Positions 47,601-61,200 of a DNA stretch of 64,000 nt are shown piece after piece. Both the position numbers and the translations under genes were made by a program. Below the pieces are notes generated by a model. It worked only from the letters and a program-made list of their open reading frames with translations, was not told the DNA's origin and made no database searches. Origin of the DNA: Brachypodium distachyon (Eukaryota; Streptophyta; Magnoliopsida; Poales; Poaceae). The DNA lies in NCBI RefSeq assembly GCF_000005505.3, contig NC_016133.3, positions 49,999,237-50,063,236 on the forward strand, read 5' to 3'. Position 1 is the first letter of the stretch, and every line of letters begins with the position of its first letter.

Positions 47601-50600
47601 TTAAAGGACCGGAGTCTTGTTGAGGGGCTTTTCCTGAAGGGTGATCTTCAAATTCTATGCACGACAAATACTTTGGCACAGGGCATCAACTTACCTGCTC
47701 ATACAGTCGTGATAAAATCAACACAATTTTTGTGAGAATCCATTTTTAAATATGGAAGCAACTGACCTTATCTCTATTCTTTTCCTTATGGTTTTTTTCT
47801 GGCATTCATTATATTTTGCAGCAACAAAGAGAAGGGATCATATGTAGAATATGAGAGATCCATGGTGCTTCAGGTGTACTAATAAGTCTCAATTTCTCCT
47901 GCAAAATGATCATTTTTGTGAGAAACTGTTTGCTTCATGCATTTTTTGTGTGGAAATCTAGCGTTAATGATGTGCCTGTTGCTTAAGGTATTTTTACTTG
48001 TTTACTTTACAAGGAATGGATACAAATTCAAAATAATAGCCGTTACCGAATTTGTTGTGATACTCAGTTCGTCACTAAATATTCATATTCTTATATGTTA
48101 ATTTTTCTTTGAATAGACATGGTAGGTTGGTTCTGACTTGTTGCCCGGTTATGCTAAATTCTTTATCATGCATACAAGCTAAGTTATTAATCCTGTTATG
48201 ATATTTAGTTGAAATTAACATGTATTTAAACTCAACAGTGGAAGTTCTTTATTTGAGTAATTCAAACTGAAATGATCATTTGAAAATTAACATGTATTTA
48301 AACTCAGCTAGACCTATTTGACATTGAAGTTCTTTATTCATACTATGTGAATTCCCTTGCTTCTGAGTTCTGACGAAGCCTCTTTTCTGGTCATCCGCAG
48401 ATGTGTGGGAGGGCTGGCCGTCCACCATTTGATGATACAGGAACAGTTGTAATTATGACAAGAAGAGAGACGGTAATCTGTCTGCTTTGTCGTATCTTGA
48501 TAATTCTGAAATACTTTTGACAGGAAAACTTTTCCTGGTCTATTGGTCTAACCTTTCGTTTGTTCATCTTATAGGTCCATCTATATGAGAACCTTCTCAA
48601 TGGATGTGAAATGGTAGAGTCGCAGTAAGTTCTTGACATTCAGTTGAAAAGTTCTCACATTATAGTCAACTGAAACTTAACTGTGAGTCTATGACATGCC
48701 CGGGATCCTGTGAAACGTCTGGCTGAGTATAGATAATATGAACAGGTTGCTGCCATGTGCTGTGGAACATTTGAATGCGGAGATTGTTCAGCTGACAGTG
48801 TCTGACATAACTCTGGCAATTGAATGGCTCAAGTGCTCGTATTTGTACACCAGGATAAAAAAGGCATGAACACACTACTCTTGTTAGATCTTTAAATCTC
48901 TCTGGTTTAAATTCATAAGATAATTTATAAGAATCTAAATCACTAGAATCCTGAGCACTATGGAATTAAGAGAGGGATTCCTCGCGACCTCCTTGAAAAA
49001 CAAATGAGAGGTATCTTTCTTGGATTTTGTGCACTTCATATTTCTATAATGAAATCATGGAACCATGATCTTTATGGATTGAATTTACAGATATATGTGT
49101 TGAGAAGATCCATGAGTTGGGTGAGTATGGCCTAATTTGGACAGATGAAGATGGTTTCTGTCTAAAACCATTAGGTAAAATTTCCATTTTACAAGGAAGT
49201 TGCATTCATATGGAATCACATGCAACCGTTTTTAGCCTTTAGTATAAAAATAGTGTTTCTCCAGTTTTTCAGTCTTCTACGCTCTCCCTAAGAGTGAAAA
49301 GCATATGATTTTAAAAGCATATTGGGAGTCTACTTTGGAATCATCCAGTACTCTACTACTAACAATATTGCTTTAGGATTTGTGCAAATTTGTTTTACAA
49401 AGCATGGAAATACAGTTTGCAATATTCATAGTGCTAATGTTCTATATTAAGGAATGATTATTTCTGTAGTTGCACCTCTTTCCGATGCTACCAAGAAGAT
49501 GCCCCTGTAATTTATACCCAACTACCCCAGATTATGCTAGAGTTCTCCTGAACCAAGTTCATCATACAAAATTATGTCAGTAAAGATAACAGGTACTCAG
49601 AAATTTTAGAGGGCTGGGAATGCAACGGGTAGTGCAGCCTTGTAACATGACTAAGATAACTCTGCTATTTGTTTTCTATTGTTTTTTGATTCATTTGTTC
49701 TGAAATGTTGTACTTCAGTGCTAAAAAATGTAGAACATGACACTTCATTGCTATTTGGAAATATCAGTATTCCACTTAGTTGCATGAGTTGCACATGTAT
49801 CTGTATTGCAATCATACATCAAATAAATCTTTTGAGATATTTCTTTCTACTCAGAACCTGGGAGGCTGATGACAAAATTCTATCTGAAGTTTGATACGAT
49901 GAAGCTTATCGTCAAAGCCTCTGCTTGTTGCAGTTTGGAAGATTTATTGCGTATAATCTGCCACTCTGCAGAGATTACTTGTAGGTAGCTTACATATTTT
50001 TTATATAATATAGTTTGTGGAGTGAATTGATGATTTATTTATTTTTCTGGAATTTTAAGGGATCCAACTACGTCGAAATGAGAAGAAGACTCTAAATGAC
50101 ATAAACACTGATAAAGAGGGAAGGCTCCGATTCCATGTTGTCAGTGTGAATGGAAAAAAGAAGAAGCGTATCCAGACAAGAGAAGATAAAAATTTTGTAT
50201 TAGCAAATGACTGTTTGACAGGGGACCCCCAAACCCATGATTTATCCCTCAACCAGGTTGTTGTTTGTTCAGCTTAAAACACCTTTTTACCTCATTTCCA
50301 TGTCTTCTGAATTTCTGTGAACTTCTGCATGCAGGAAACAAATTCGATATGCTCAAATGGATGTAGGATTGCCAAATGCATGAAAGAATATTTTATATAC
50401 AAAAAGAGTTACAGATCTGCCATAAATTCTATGCTCCTCGCGAAATGCCTAGACCAAAAACTTTGGGAAATCAGTCCATTTTTACTGAAACAACTTCCTG
50501 GAGTTGGAATTATCACAGCAAAGGTTATTAATTTTTGAACCCTGATTATTTAAGGCTTTTATATATTCAAGGGCTGCATGATTCAAGATTGCGTTTGTCA

Positions 50601-53600
50601 CTGCTATCCCAGGCACTGAAGACTGCTGGAGTTGATTCCTTCGAGAGCCTGGCAACTGCTGATGCTAGAAAGCTAGAAATTGCAACAGGTCGCAATTATC
50701 CATTTGGAAATCATATAAAAGAATCCTTGTCATCATTACCGCCAAAAATTGACATACAAATTGAGGATGCTGGAAACAGACAGGGGAAATCAACCATTAT
50801 TGTAACGCTAAGCCGTCAATCACAGACAGGTCGATCCACTAAGCAGAACTATGCTGACATGGTATGTTTTGTATCTTTGTGTTTTTTAAGGAATTTTAAC
50901 TTTGTTTTTTTATCATCCATGCTCCTTAAACCCATAGATTGTTACATTACACTTTGTCAGGTTGTGGGCTCAGAAGAAGACAATACGATCCTTTTTCATG
51001 AGAAAATAAGGTCAGTGTTTTATTTTATAATCTTAATGTCATTTATGATCTTTTTCTCCTCCTGATAGGTGGTTTTTTTTTTGGTTGTTGTTGTCATCAT
51101 TTGCAACTCTTCTTTAAAGGGCTCAAGAGTTTTCCAGGTAATACTTCTGAAGTTATGTTATTTCAGCTAACATTTGGACATTGTTATGGAAATTGTCAAG
51201 TAAATGAAGTATAAATGTACCAATAAGCAGGTAGACTGTGAAATGCGATTTCGCTCCTTCAAGAATGATATTCTTTTCATTCCATTTGTATCTCCTTTAA
51301 ATAGATTATTCTAGCAGACTACCAGAGTAGCTCGGCAATCTTATACTTTTGGTCAGTCTATTACTTTTTGTGCTGACCACCACTAAGTAAAGGCACCTCC
51401 GCTTCATACAAGATACAAACATAGCCTTGTGATAGTAGAGATGAATAATATTGCTCAACTAGATACCATCATAAAAGGATCTTGCTGCACTCAAGACACC
51501 GAGATCAAAGCTAAGTTACCCCGAAATACTCTCATCAGCTATTTTGTTAAATGCAGCCCATACTCTGTTAAACTTTTTGTACCATGCCCCCAGAGTGCCA
51601 GAGTGACTCTGAAGGTTGATCTCATTTTTGAAGAACACGGTAATTGCCACAACATATAATCATTGCTCAATGAATATATTTTTTTACAAGTTTATGCTGA
51701 CATATTCTGTGCTTGTAATTTATGATGAAGTCGGTATTGATATCCACAAGAAGCATGTGGTCAGCAGGGAAGATGATTTGCATGTGACCAAAGTATGTGA
51801 GGTAGAAAAGCCAAAACACTTGTCCAGTCTTCCTGCACAGATTTGTTTGGTTGGCTCCAGGCCGACTGGAGCAAATCCATCTCAATCTTATATTGGACGG
51901 AGCCCGCTTTCCAAAGAGGTATGTGTTATAGAAGATGATGATGGTCCCAGCGCTCCAGAGAAAGCTGACAATATGCAGGGAATGAGAAAATTTAATAACT
52001 TGGCTTCACTGTAAGTGCTTTCCCTACTCTGTGGACCCCCTCCAAGAATTCCTGAATTACTCCCTCCGATCCTAAATTCTTCTCGTTGTTTTAGTGCAAA
52101 TTTGAACTAAAGCAACGACAACAATTTAGGATCCGAGGGAGTATCTTTCATCCATCAGAGTAGCCAAGAACAAAACATTTATTGATTGGTCATTACTGTA
52201 GTATCAAAAATATTTGCTAGGATTTTTTGAGGCAAATATTTGCAAGGGCTACATGAGGTCACCAGGGAACTTCTATTTGTTGAAATTCTAATCAGATGTC
52301 AGATTTCCGTCTTTGCATTTATTCTACCATGTCCTTCGAACCTTCTTCTGATACAACTTTCCTGTGGTAATATTTTCATGACTACAGAGAGGTCCCCAGC
52401 TTCGATCTACTGCTTGAAGAAGATGATGGAGGTAACATTATCTGCTTTATGTAGTTTGCTGAACAATGTATCTGTTATGTTTCATGGCATTCCTGTTAGC
52501 AAAATCCGCTTAATTTAGTTTGCTGACCAGCGTATCTATTACCATGCCTAGACATGCAAGATGTATCGGTTTCTGGACCAGCAGAGGCGGGATGCAAAAG
52601 TGCCAGCAGCAAAACAATTTTTGACCACATACGCAAGAAATCCAGAGATTTTCCCACTCTGATGTTGTCGAAGTCTATGGATAGCTCTTATGAACCTTTG
52701 ATACTGAAGAAAATGAAGACATCAATAGATCAGTTTGACCTAGATCAGGAAGGTCTGCTTGTGAACGAGGTCACACCAATGGATTCTGAACGTACTGAGG
52801 CTAGAATCTCTCCGACCACTACAGCCGAAAAGTGTCGAAGGATCCTGGGCATAACTTCAGAGAAGAGCTGCTCTCTGTTCACAGAGAAAACGGGGAGCCC
52901 ATTTGAGAAGAGCAAGATCCTTAGCAGAACTCAACATGAAAATTCTCTTCGATTTGCTGCCAGCATGGACAGTCCATCTGAGGAGATCAACGTCCCAAGG
53001 ACAACTCCTGATGAGAAGTCTCGTCAATTTGCAGGAAAAAGGGACAGCTCATTCGAGAAGAGCAAGATCCTTAGCAGAACTCAACATGAAAATTCTCTTC
53101 GATTTGCTGCCAGCATGGACAGTCCATCTGAGGAGATCAACGTCCCAAGGACAACTCCTGATGAGAAGTCTCGTCAATTTGCAGGAAAAAGGGACAGCTC
53201 ATTCGAGAAGAGCAAGATCCTGAACAGAGTTCCAGATGAATCCTCTCTTCAATTTGCTGCCAAAAGGGACAACCAATCAGAGAAGAGCAAGATCCTGTGG
53301 ACCCCTCATGAGAACTATAGTAATTTTGCAGGCAAAAGGGACAGCCCATTTGAGAAGAGCAAAATCCTGAGCAGAACTCCACATGAGAACTGTCCTCCGT
53401 TTGCAGGTAGCATAGACAGCCCATCGGAAAAGAACAAATTCTGTTTTGCCAGCCCCATCGCTGATTTTCAGGCTATGCAATGTACAAAGCAAGTTGCATC
53501 CGTAGTTGAATCTCAGAGGATTCAGGGCTATATCAAGGATATATTGGGGGGTTCAAAGGGCAGTGAGACTGGCGCATCCTTCCTTGGTTTCAAGAGTGTC

Positions 53601-53615
53601 TTTTCCTTCCTTTGA
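44700..53615 (+). CDS. MER3: MER3/HFM1 meiotic DNA helicase (ROCK-N-ROLLERS type)
   Basis: Exons: 44700-44788, 45080-45263, 45355-45516, 45617-45854, 45949-45985, 46064-46110, 46947-46984, 47096-47117, 47217-47429, 47575-47731, 47822-47873, 48401-48472, 48575-48624, 48746-48863, 48947-49010, 49091-49174, 49855-49980, 50060-50256, 50335-50523, 50613-50861, 50961-51010, 51120-51137, 51557-51639, 51731-52010, 52388-52431, 52552-53615. Total 3927 nt, 1308 aa. Superfamily 2 Ski2-like helicase: Walker A APTGSGKT (54-61), DEVH box (172-175), SATI, motif [11 protein letters not shown] (413-421), winged-helix and Sec63 region (about 480-800), and a helix-hairpin-helix [10 protein letters not shown] near 705-713. 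It unwinds recombination intermediates and promotes ZMM-dependent class I crossovers in meiosis. Intron 14 has a GC donor; exons 8 (22 nt) and 22 (18 nt) are micro-exons. The C-terminal tail holds tandem repeats. The start is chosen by match to the family ...DPY.LR...LPPPFR N-terminus. Intact. Confidence 0.95.
52060..52141. mobile_element. Short Stowaway-type MITE (82 bp)
   Basis: The ends ctccctccgatcctaaattc and aatttaggatccgagggag are inverted repeats flanked by TA (52058-52059, 52142-52143). It lies in MER3 intron 24, just after exon 24. The core (gttttagtgcaaatttgaac) is like the element in CLASP intron 15. Confidence 0.88.
52911..53210 (+). repeat. Perfect 2 x 150-bp tandem repeat in MER3 last exon
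   Basis: 52911-53060 and 53061-53210 are identical by eye, 50 codons each, with no frame change. Each contains two diverged 24-26 residue sub-units of the form D-S-x-x-E-K-S-K-I-L-x-R-T-P-x-E. More diverged sub-units follow to about 53445. It encodes residues about 1075-1174. Confidence 0.9.
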
Positions 53616-53737
53616 TCTTGCAAAGATCTTGTACAAATCAGCTCAATACTTTGCTCGAAATGTGACACTAATCTACCAGGTGCATGAGCTAAGCAATTTC
53701 CAAGTGTTTTTTTTTGTGAAGAAGTTTCTAAGGGCTA

Positions 53738-54140
53738 GTGGGTTCTTTGTATAGCATTATATGCCCGAAACTGAAACTGCTGACCACCTGTTCTTCAAGT
53801 GTGTGGTCTCTAGGGTGGTTTGGAGAGTTGTGGGCTCTCTATTTAACACCTCTTATATCCCTACTTCTTTATGGCAATTCTATACGTGGATGTATGCTTT
53901 CCTTCCTGGTGGTGAAAGATTTTACTCTACTGGCCTAGCGGCGATGGTGTGGGCGATATGGAACATGTAGAAATCGAGTGACTTTTGATCAATATGTGCT
54001 GAGATCTTTTGAGATAGTGTTCCCTACTTGCTCTCTTGGTCAGGTCTTCAGAAGCCGGCGGATGTGGAGCTGCTGAAGGATGGGGCCAAACTCCTGGATG
54101 TGCACTGGTGAAGGATGAAATGTTATGGATATAATGCATA
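53738..54140 (+). mobile_element. LINE ORF2 C-terminal (zf-RVT) fragment
   Basis: The frame from 53761 reads ETETADHLFFKCVVSRVVWR and then LAAMVWAIWNM. These are the zf-RVT H-x-x-x-x-C type segment and the W-x-x-W motif of plant LINE reverse transcriptases. A stop and frame break follow at about 53968. It lies between MER3 and the PNPase gene. Confidence 0.65.
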
Positions 54141-55269
54141 GTATCTTCACTTCATGCGTTCAGCGCAAGGGCGCGCCCCCTTCATATGATTCTTCAGTAG
54201 GAGTAGTGTGTAGTATATCCGTGTGTTCGGAAGGACCGACGGAAACAACCCTAAACGTGTAGAAGTACATAACAGGCACAAGGGGACGAAGTTTTCCGTC
54301 GGACGCCATGCTAGATGCGTCCCCTTCCAAGCTGCGCGTCTATGCCAATGTATCAAACTTCAATGCATGTCTGTCTGTTGTACCTCAGCGGCGTAGTCTG
54401 CGTGCTCCAGCTCGGAACGAGAGCGCGGTTACACACAGAAGATTTATCCCGGCCGCCGTCGTCCGTCCCGTTGTGTGCAGGGAACCATGCTGTTCCTGAC
54501 TTCCTTTTACGTACCTGGACTCTTCTGTGGTATCCCATAGGTCCCTCCGGAAGAGGATGAAACATCAGCCTACGTAGTCACCGGCGGCTAGTTGGCAGCT
54601 CCGCCCGTCGAACTCGATGGCCGTTCGAGGTTATCACCTCGTGGTCTTCTTCCTCCGTCAACTGCTTCTGCTGATGACCAGAGGACGTGGGAAGATTAGA
54701 TAACAGTGAACTACTGATGCTAGGAGGGTATTCTTACAGGAAAACGATGACGGAGCAAAATGAATTGATGCGAGGACCGTATGTGTGATGACCAGAGGAC
54801 GTGGGAAGATTAGATCACAGTGAACTACTGATGCTAGGGGGGTATTCCTTACAGGAAAACGATGACAGAGCAAAATGAATTGATGCGAGGACCGTAGGTG
54901 TAGCACAATACTGCTGAAATGCGCACTACACACACAAATGATACATACTGTTACGATTATTTGAAGCGATAAATAAGCAACATTGTGGATGTCACAATAT
55001 ACAAATGTCGCATCAAGCTGCCTAGTGTTTGTACATTACAGTTGAATCACAGGATCAATCTTTCCATCCCTTCTATGAGAAAATGCAGGAGCAAAATGCT
55101 CACGAGGACCGCAAAAACACAAAACTTTGACCATTCCGACAAAATTGGAGACCGCTTCACTTTTTTCCTCACGTTAATTAAATGATCAATTAACTGCTAC
55201 AAATTTACAAGTGTCTATCTCCATAGACATCTAGCGAAACGTAAATAGTGCCAACAAAAAAAATTGATA
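54141..55269. other. Intergenic between MER3 and PNPase 3' ends
   Basis: No gene is seen. It contains the 114-bp tandem repeat below and, near 55269, the 3' flank of the PNPase gene on the minus strand. Confidence 0.45.
54671..54898. repeat. Two-copy 114-bp tandem repeat
   Basis: gatgaccagaggacgtggga starts at 54673 and again at 54787. The copies run through 'gaattgatgcgaggaccgta' with only a few changes (for example agataacag/agatcacag). Non-coding. Confidence 0.85.
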
Positions 55270-58200
55270 CTAATCCAGCAATGAGAAGACTGGGACACCC
55301 TTGGCATTGAAGCTTGCGCATTTCACAAGTAATTCCTCTCCGATCTCAAAATTCTTTCGGCTGCTTTCCTGCAAAAGATTCACCTGAATTTCAGTACCAA
55401 AGACCAAGAAACGAAATTAAAATACTAAATATGCACTGTCAGTTTACTGCAAAATCCCATAGATAACTAAGCTACTGGTCTTAAAGATAATATTATCCAT
55501 CCACTTAATCCCATACAGTATCATTCTGTACATTTTACTGTAATTATGAGAACAGAATTTCATTCCCTCAAGTTATCTGCAGAAGTATTAAATTAGTTGT
55601 TCGTATTTCATACAGAAACAGAGCAATGCTTAAGACACCATCATAAAGAAGGATTCAACAATGTACAAAATAGGGGATGCATTCATGGCAGTATGAACTA
55701 AAAGAGTACCAGTGAGTTGGGTATGAAATTACCACAAATTTATGCATTCCACGAACTCCATCACTAAGCTCCAGTACGAGTCCATAGGCCCTTATCTGGT
55801 AGACCTTAGCTGTAACTACGTCACCCAGCTTCATAGAGCCTGAACGGAAGTTCTTGAGAACCGAAGACTTCAGGGTGTTGCTTATGTCTAGTTCTGGGAT
55901 GTTATCGAGCCCATTACTTCCAGAATCATCAGCCTTCACTTTCTTATTTTTCTTGACAGACGATGTACTTGATGCTTTCTTAGCGGCTACTGTCCTAACC
56001 TCCTGTTGTTCTTTGGCTTGTTTATATACTCTAGGAGATGACTTTGCAACCTTTGAACTTGCAACCTTTGAACGTTTCTTAGCAGGACCATTTGCATCAT
56101 CTTGGGCATCACAGTCAACAGCACTGCGAATTATAACTGAAGGAGTAGAAAATGAAGGTGTGTCCTCAATCGTGACGTCTTCATCTTTGCTATTAGGTGG
56201 CTCAACACCAGGGTCCTTGCTGGGCATGTTGTCCACAGCGGCCCAACCAATAACGTTTTGACTGGGGGAAGGAGTAGTGTCCTCACTTGCTGACTTCTTT
56301 TTAGGTGGATGAGGTAGGGTTGCTTTGAGCGAAAGTTTAATATTACCCCTCACATCCTGTCCAATGCACGTCAGTGAGAGCACTTGCCCAACAGTTACAA
56401 TATCTGAGACTTTTGAAACCTGGAGGTAGAAAGGAAATAAAACAAATACAAATATAATAGTCAGAACTTAAGAAATGATCAAAAGCTGCTTTGCCAGTAT
56501 TTGGAATGCTGATTTTACTACGAATGACTTGTTATAAGTTAATCCTCTACTATTATGTCATTTTGACCTAAGTGGCGAATTTAGCCCAAAAAATTTATTG
56601 TAGATCTTAGACCAAAATAAGTTAATCCTCTACACGGATCAATTTGACATATTTATTTAATAACTAGAAAAATCAAGAACAACTCTCAAGTATTGGGTGC
56701 ACTGCAGAACACAGGCACACCTGGTTTCTCACTTTCTAGACAATGACATATGAGCCATTGTCTTTTTTAAATCACAGGATATATCAATAAGAGATTTGCA
56801 ATTTATCTCTACATCACATGAACCATTGTCATCGTGGACAGACAAAGATAACCTGGTCTCCTACGTGTATCTACATATCGTCAACTAAAAAAATATATAT
56901 GAACCAGTATAAAAAACTGTACAACTAAAATACTTGGCATGCTGCAATTTCAACCACAGGAACAAAGATTGACAAAACAAGGCGCACTGTGTCTTGCCAT
57001 TATGCATTACAATTTTATCTAGTCAGTGAACAGTGGATCTAGTTGTTGTGGCTGCTCGAGGGTGGTCAGAACAGGAGGTGCAGTGCCGTGTGTGTGTGTG
57101 GGACTGTGGGGGACTTGGGGGGGGGGGGGGGGGGGGGAGCTCCAAGCCTGCAAGTGGAGCCAGGAAGGTCGAGAAAGGCGGCAGTTCGTCGGGGACGGAG
57201 GGGGACCGCGGTGAGTGGATCCAGAGCTGGGAAGGTCGGGGAAGGGATTATGTATGGTGGCAGTTTGTCCTTAACATTGCTAAAGACCATGGGTATTTCG
57301 GAAGCCCGAGAAGTACCTCCTTGGGTAACTTCGGCCAGTTACACTAGAAACGGCTTTGGGCAATGGACAGCTAGCAGCTCCAATTAGTCTGTCTGTTTGG
57401 GTTTCAGCATGTTTTGGTACGGTGTTGCTGTGGAAGCCCAAACAAAGCAGTCATAGTCGGTAAAATGAATCTACCACACAATTTCAAGATAAATACTGGT
57501 CCATGTGACAGCTCAGAAATGTGAACAGAATTTCAGGAGAAATACCGGTTCATGTGACAGCTCAGAAATGTGCAGAAGACCTTGCTGCCCACCATTGAAA
57601 TCCACAAAAGCGCCATACTCCTTTATTGAGGAAACAATTCCTTTGTATGTCTTGCCAACTTCAATTTCACGTCCGACAAGAAACTCCACCTAAAAAAGGT
57701 AGAACAGGTTAGACTCCATACAATGATTTTTCCTGCCAAGCACTCATGTTATACTTTTGACATTTTGATAAATACGAAATGGATGATCTGTACATTGTAA
57801 GCAAGGATTATGACAGCCTTTCGTAAGCAGGTGGTCTCATAGGCTCATAGCTGGCTTAATCAACTGACATTGTATTATTGATACGTACCTTCTCGAGAGC
57901 CTTATCCATAACTGCCTGAGTTTTAGCAACAATAGTGACCGTACCATCACTAACAGATACCCTTGCACCTTATAAGAAAATGGAAAGGAGAATTGCCAAC
58001 AAAATTAGCTGCCTAAAAATCTTGAAAAATACACTTAAGGCACAATGAGATAAAGTATTTAGATGGATTTAAATATACAAGTTACCAAACAGAAAATGGT
58101 GAAAAATTATATTAACTGGGTCATCACTCTGACATCTTAGAATTATGTTAATCCTGAAGGTAATTTCAGTCTGCCATTGGGTTCTCACACAAACATGCAG

Positions 58201-61200
58201 GCCCCCACATGGAGTGACAGCTAATAGCAAGAGCAAATGCGAACACTGGAGTTGTCCCGTGTGCTCCCTTTTTGAGGGAATATAGAGCATATTTTGATTG
58301 GTGAAAACAAAGAACTGACCAACAATTTCTCCATTATCTATGGTTGTGTGATACAAAATCACAAACATAAGCAAGTACTCTTGAGTAGCAATATAATGAC
58401 ATCAATTTTATGCCACATAAATGAAACTACTAATCTTGTGATTTTTTACAAATACTCGAGTATGTAATTTGCATTTCTCAGCATTGCCTTACGTAAATAT
58501 CAATTCGGATTTTTGAGTAAAAATAAGGTGCAATTAGGTTCCAGAATAAACTTCCTGCCCAAAAGATAAAACGTGATTAGCATGGTTTATGGCATAACAC
58601 GCAATTACCAAATTTTCACAAATAGGCAACATCTGCCCGTCTTGCCGCATGAGACAAATCATCTCTTAAAGAAGAGCTTAAAATAGACATGGGTAGAATC
58701 AGGTAAAAGCTAGCTCCATACCTGTTTCTTGCTCAATTTTTTTCCTGTGGAAAAGCAACTTCCTAAGAGAATCACTGCTAAAGCTCAGTGTGGCTGCAAT
58801 AGAGGGGCAATTAGGACCTTCAAATATCAAAGTAACCCAACCAAAAACGTAAGTGAAAGTGCATGAACAAACCTAATCGAGGAGCACTTCCATCATTGAT
58901 AGCACGAGCAGAACTAATTTCCTGATCCATGCGGTCAAGGATTTGATTACGAGCCTTTCGTGCAGGCTCCAAGCTTTCACACACTATGTCCAACGGTATT
59001 CCAGCAGGTTTTATATCCAGCTGAATAGCAGTAATACCTTTCCTTGTTCCTGCAATTTTGAAGTCCATGTCACCGAGGTGATCTTCAAGACCCTGAAAAC
59101 ACCAACGTTCATATACAATTATATATAAGATAGGGAATGGTTCCCTCAAAAGTTATGACAATAGAAATGAAGAGTGACTATAACTTACTAAAATGTCTGT
59201 TAATATACGATAAGTAGAAATATCTCCAGTCATTGGGTCTACTTCACTGACAAGACCCACTGAAACACCAGCAACGTGTTCCCTAACAGGTATTCCAGCA
59301 TCCATTAAAGCCATGCTTCCTGTCAGTCACCATAGAAAATGCATGAAAGAAGATATTAACAAATAATAACTTCAGAGCAGATCACTGGAAACACATTGTA
59401 CACCAAGATGAAGTAGACCCGAAAAATAACACCTTGAGGGAGTATTAAATTAATAGAAGACTATTTTTATACAGCAGAATGACAGGCAATTGTTAAAGAC
59501 TATAGAAAAAAGTAATCCATTTCACATGAAAGTGCAGTTACACAATCCTGATAATGAAGGCTTTTGCAAGTGAACAGAATTTCATTGCCAAACTAGGGTG
59601 GAATTCCACAACTAAAAGCTGTAGAACATTCACAAATGCGGATAAATGGCATTTAGTTTCAAGCGAAAAACTTCTCCAAACCATAACTGAGAGAGCCTAA
59701 TAGTTTCATTTTAAGTATAATAATGCCACTAGAAGAGATAACACCCTGTACCTCCACACACTGATGCCATTGATGTTGAACCGTCAGAGGCCATGACTTC
59801 TGAATTTATCCGAACAGTATATGGGAAGTCACCTTCTGGAGGAAGCACAGCAAGCAGTGCTTTCTCAGCAAGAGTGCCTGCACAATAGTAAAAAACAAAT
59901 AGCCACATTTCTGTTATTCATTTTGTCTCATCAAACTTCCAATGCAACCTAAGACTTAAATTAAACAAGCTAAACAGAATGCGAAAAAATAAGGAAAAAC
60001 AATAAAGCATCATGAATCCAATTGCAACGGAGCACACCAATTATGTCCAGAACAAGGAAAATGCTTAAGTTTTCAACCACACTTTTCCAAAGTTCCCTAG
60101 GCTACACTTACCTGATCATTACAACTACTCATGTAAGACTAATCTTATCACACTGTCAGTCCATTATGAAACAAACTAAACCAGGGTATCACACACATCT
60201 CTTCAGCTTAAACTTCAGGGCGAAGAATATCTATAATCTACAGCTATACGCCTACAAGGAAAAATGTGTACCATGTCCAACTTCACGTCGATTCAAACCC
60301 CCACGTTTGGCAACTTCATTGATTGAAAATGGTGGAAAACTATAGTGAAGCATGAAACGCTTTGATGGAGGGCCAACAATTGAATCCAATCGCTGAGCAT
60401 CACCAGGAGCACCAAGGGTAACTGTGCACAACACCTACAAGCAAAGTTTGGATTACTTGCATTGTGCATATATATAATAACTTGATCCGAAGACATTATG
60501 GAGTTCCTCCAAATTCAAACAAAAATCATCTTATGGTATAGCGAACAGTGCATATTGAGAGAGAGAGAGAGAACCTGAGTATCTCCACGGGAAAACAGGG
60601 CAGAACCATGCAATATTGGATATGTGCTGGATTCACAATACAATGGCCGCACCTCATCAAGTTGTCTACCATCGAGTCTAAGACCTTCCTTAATTATTCT
60701 CTTGCGTATGACCTGCAGAAAGAACTCCTTATCAACTGAAATGACATAACTGATTCGATATAAGAATATGGCAACGAATGAAGTGCTACCAGGTGGTGGT
60801 AAGGACAGCCGGTAGCTCTCGATCTCAGAAATTCCATCTCATTACTGAGCTAGCCATATGCCCCAATACCTTAATTAAATTTTGCACAAATTTTAAGAAA
60901 TATCCGTATACTACTGGATCAAATAATTACCTTGAATTCAGAAACTTGCAAGACAAAGCAAACAATAGGTCAAGTGGAATCATAGGGATCAGAGTATTCA
61001 TTGACCAATTGCACGCATGCACACGGCTAAAAAATGTTATGGTCCATGCCTAATGGATCTGGGATAGCTAAGCTACAGATTTGTTAAATGTTAACTTCAC
61101 TGCCATATCAATGCGCTCTGCTATTATCTGTTAGGTTCGCTGAACAGATAAGAGACGATGTCCCTGGAAATTACAAGTCTCGGGGTCAAATGGGGGATGT

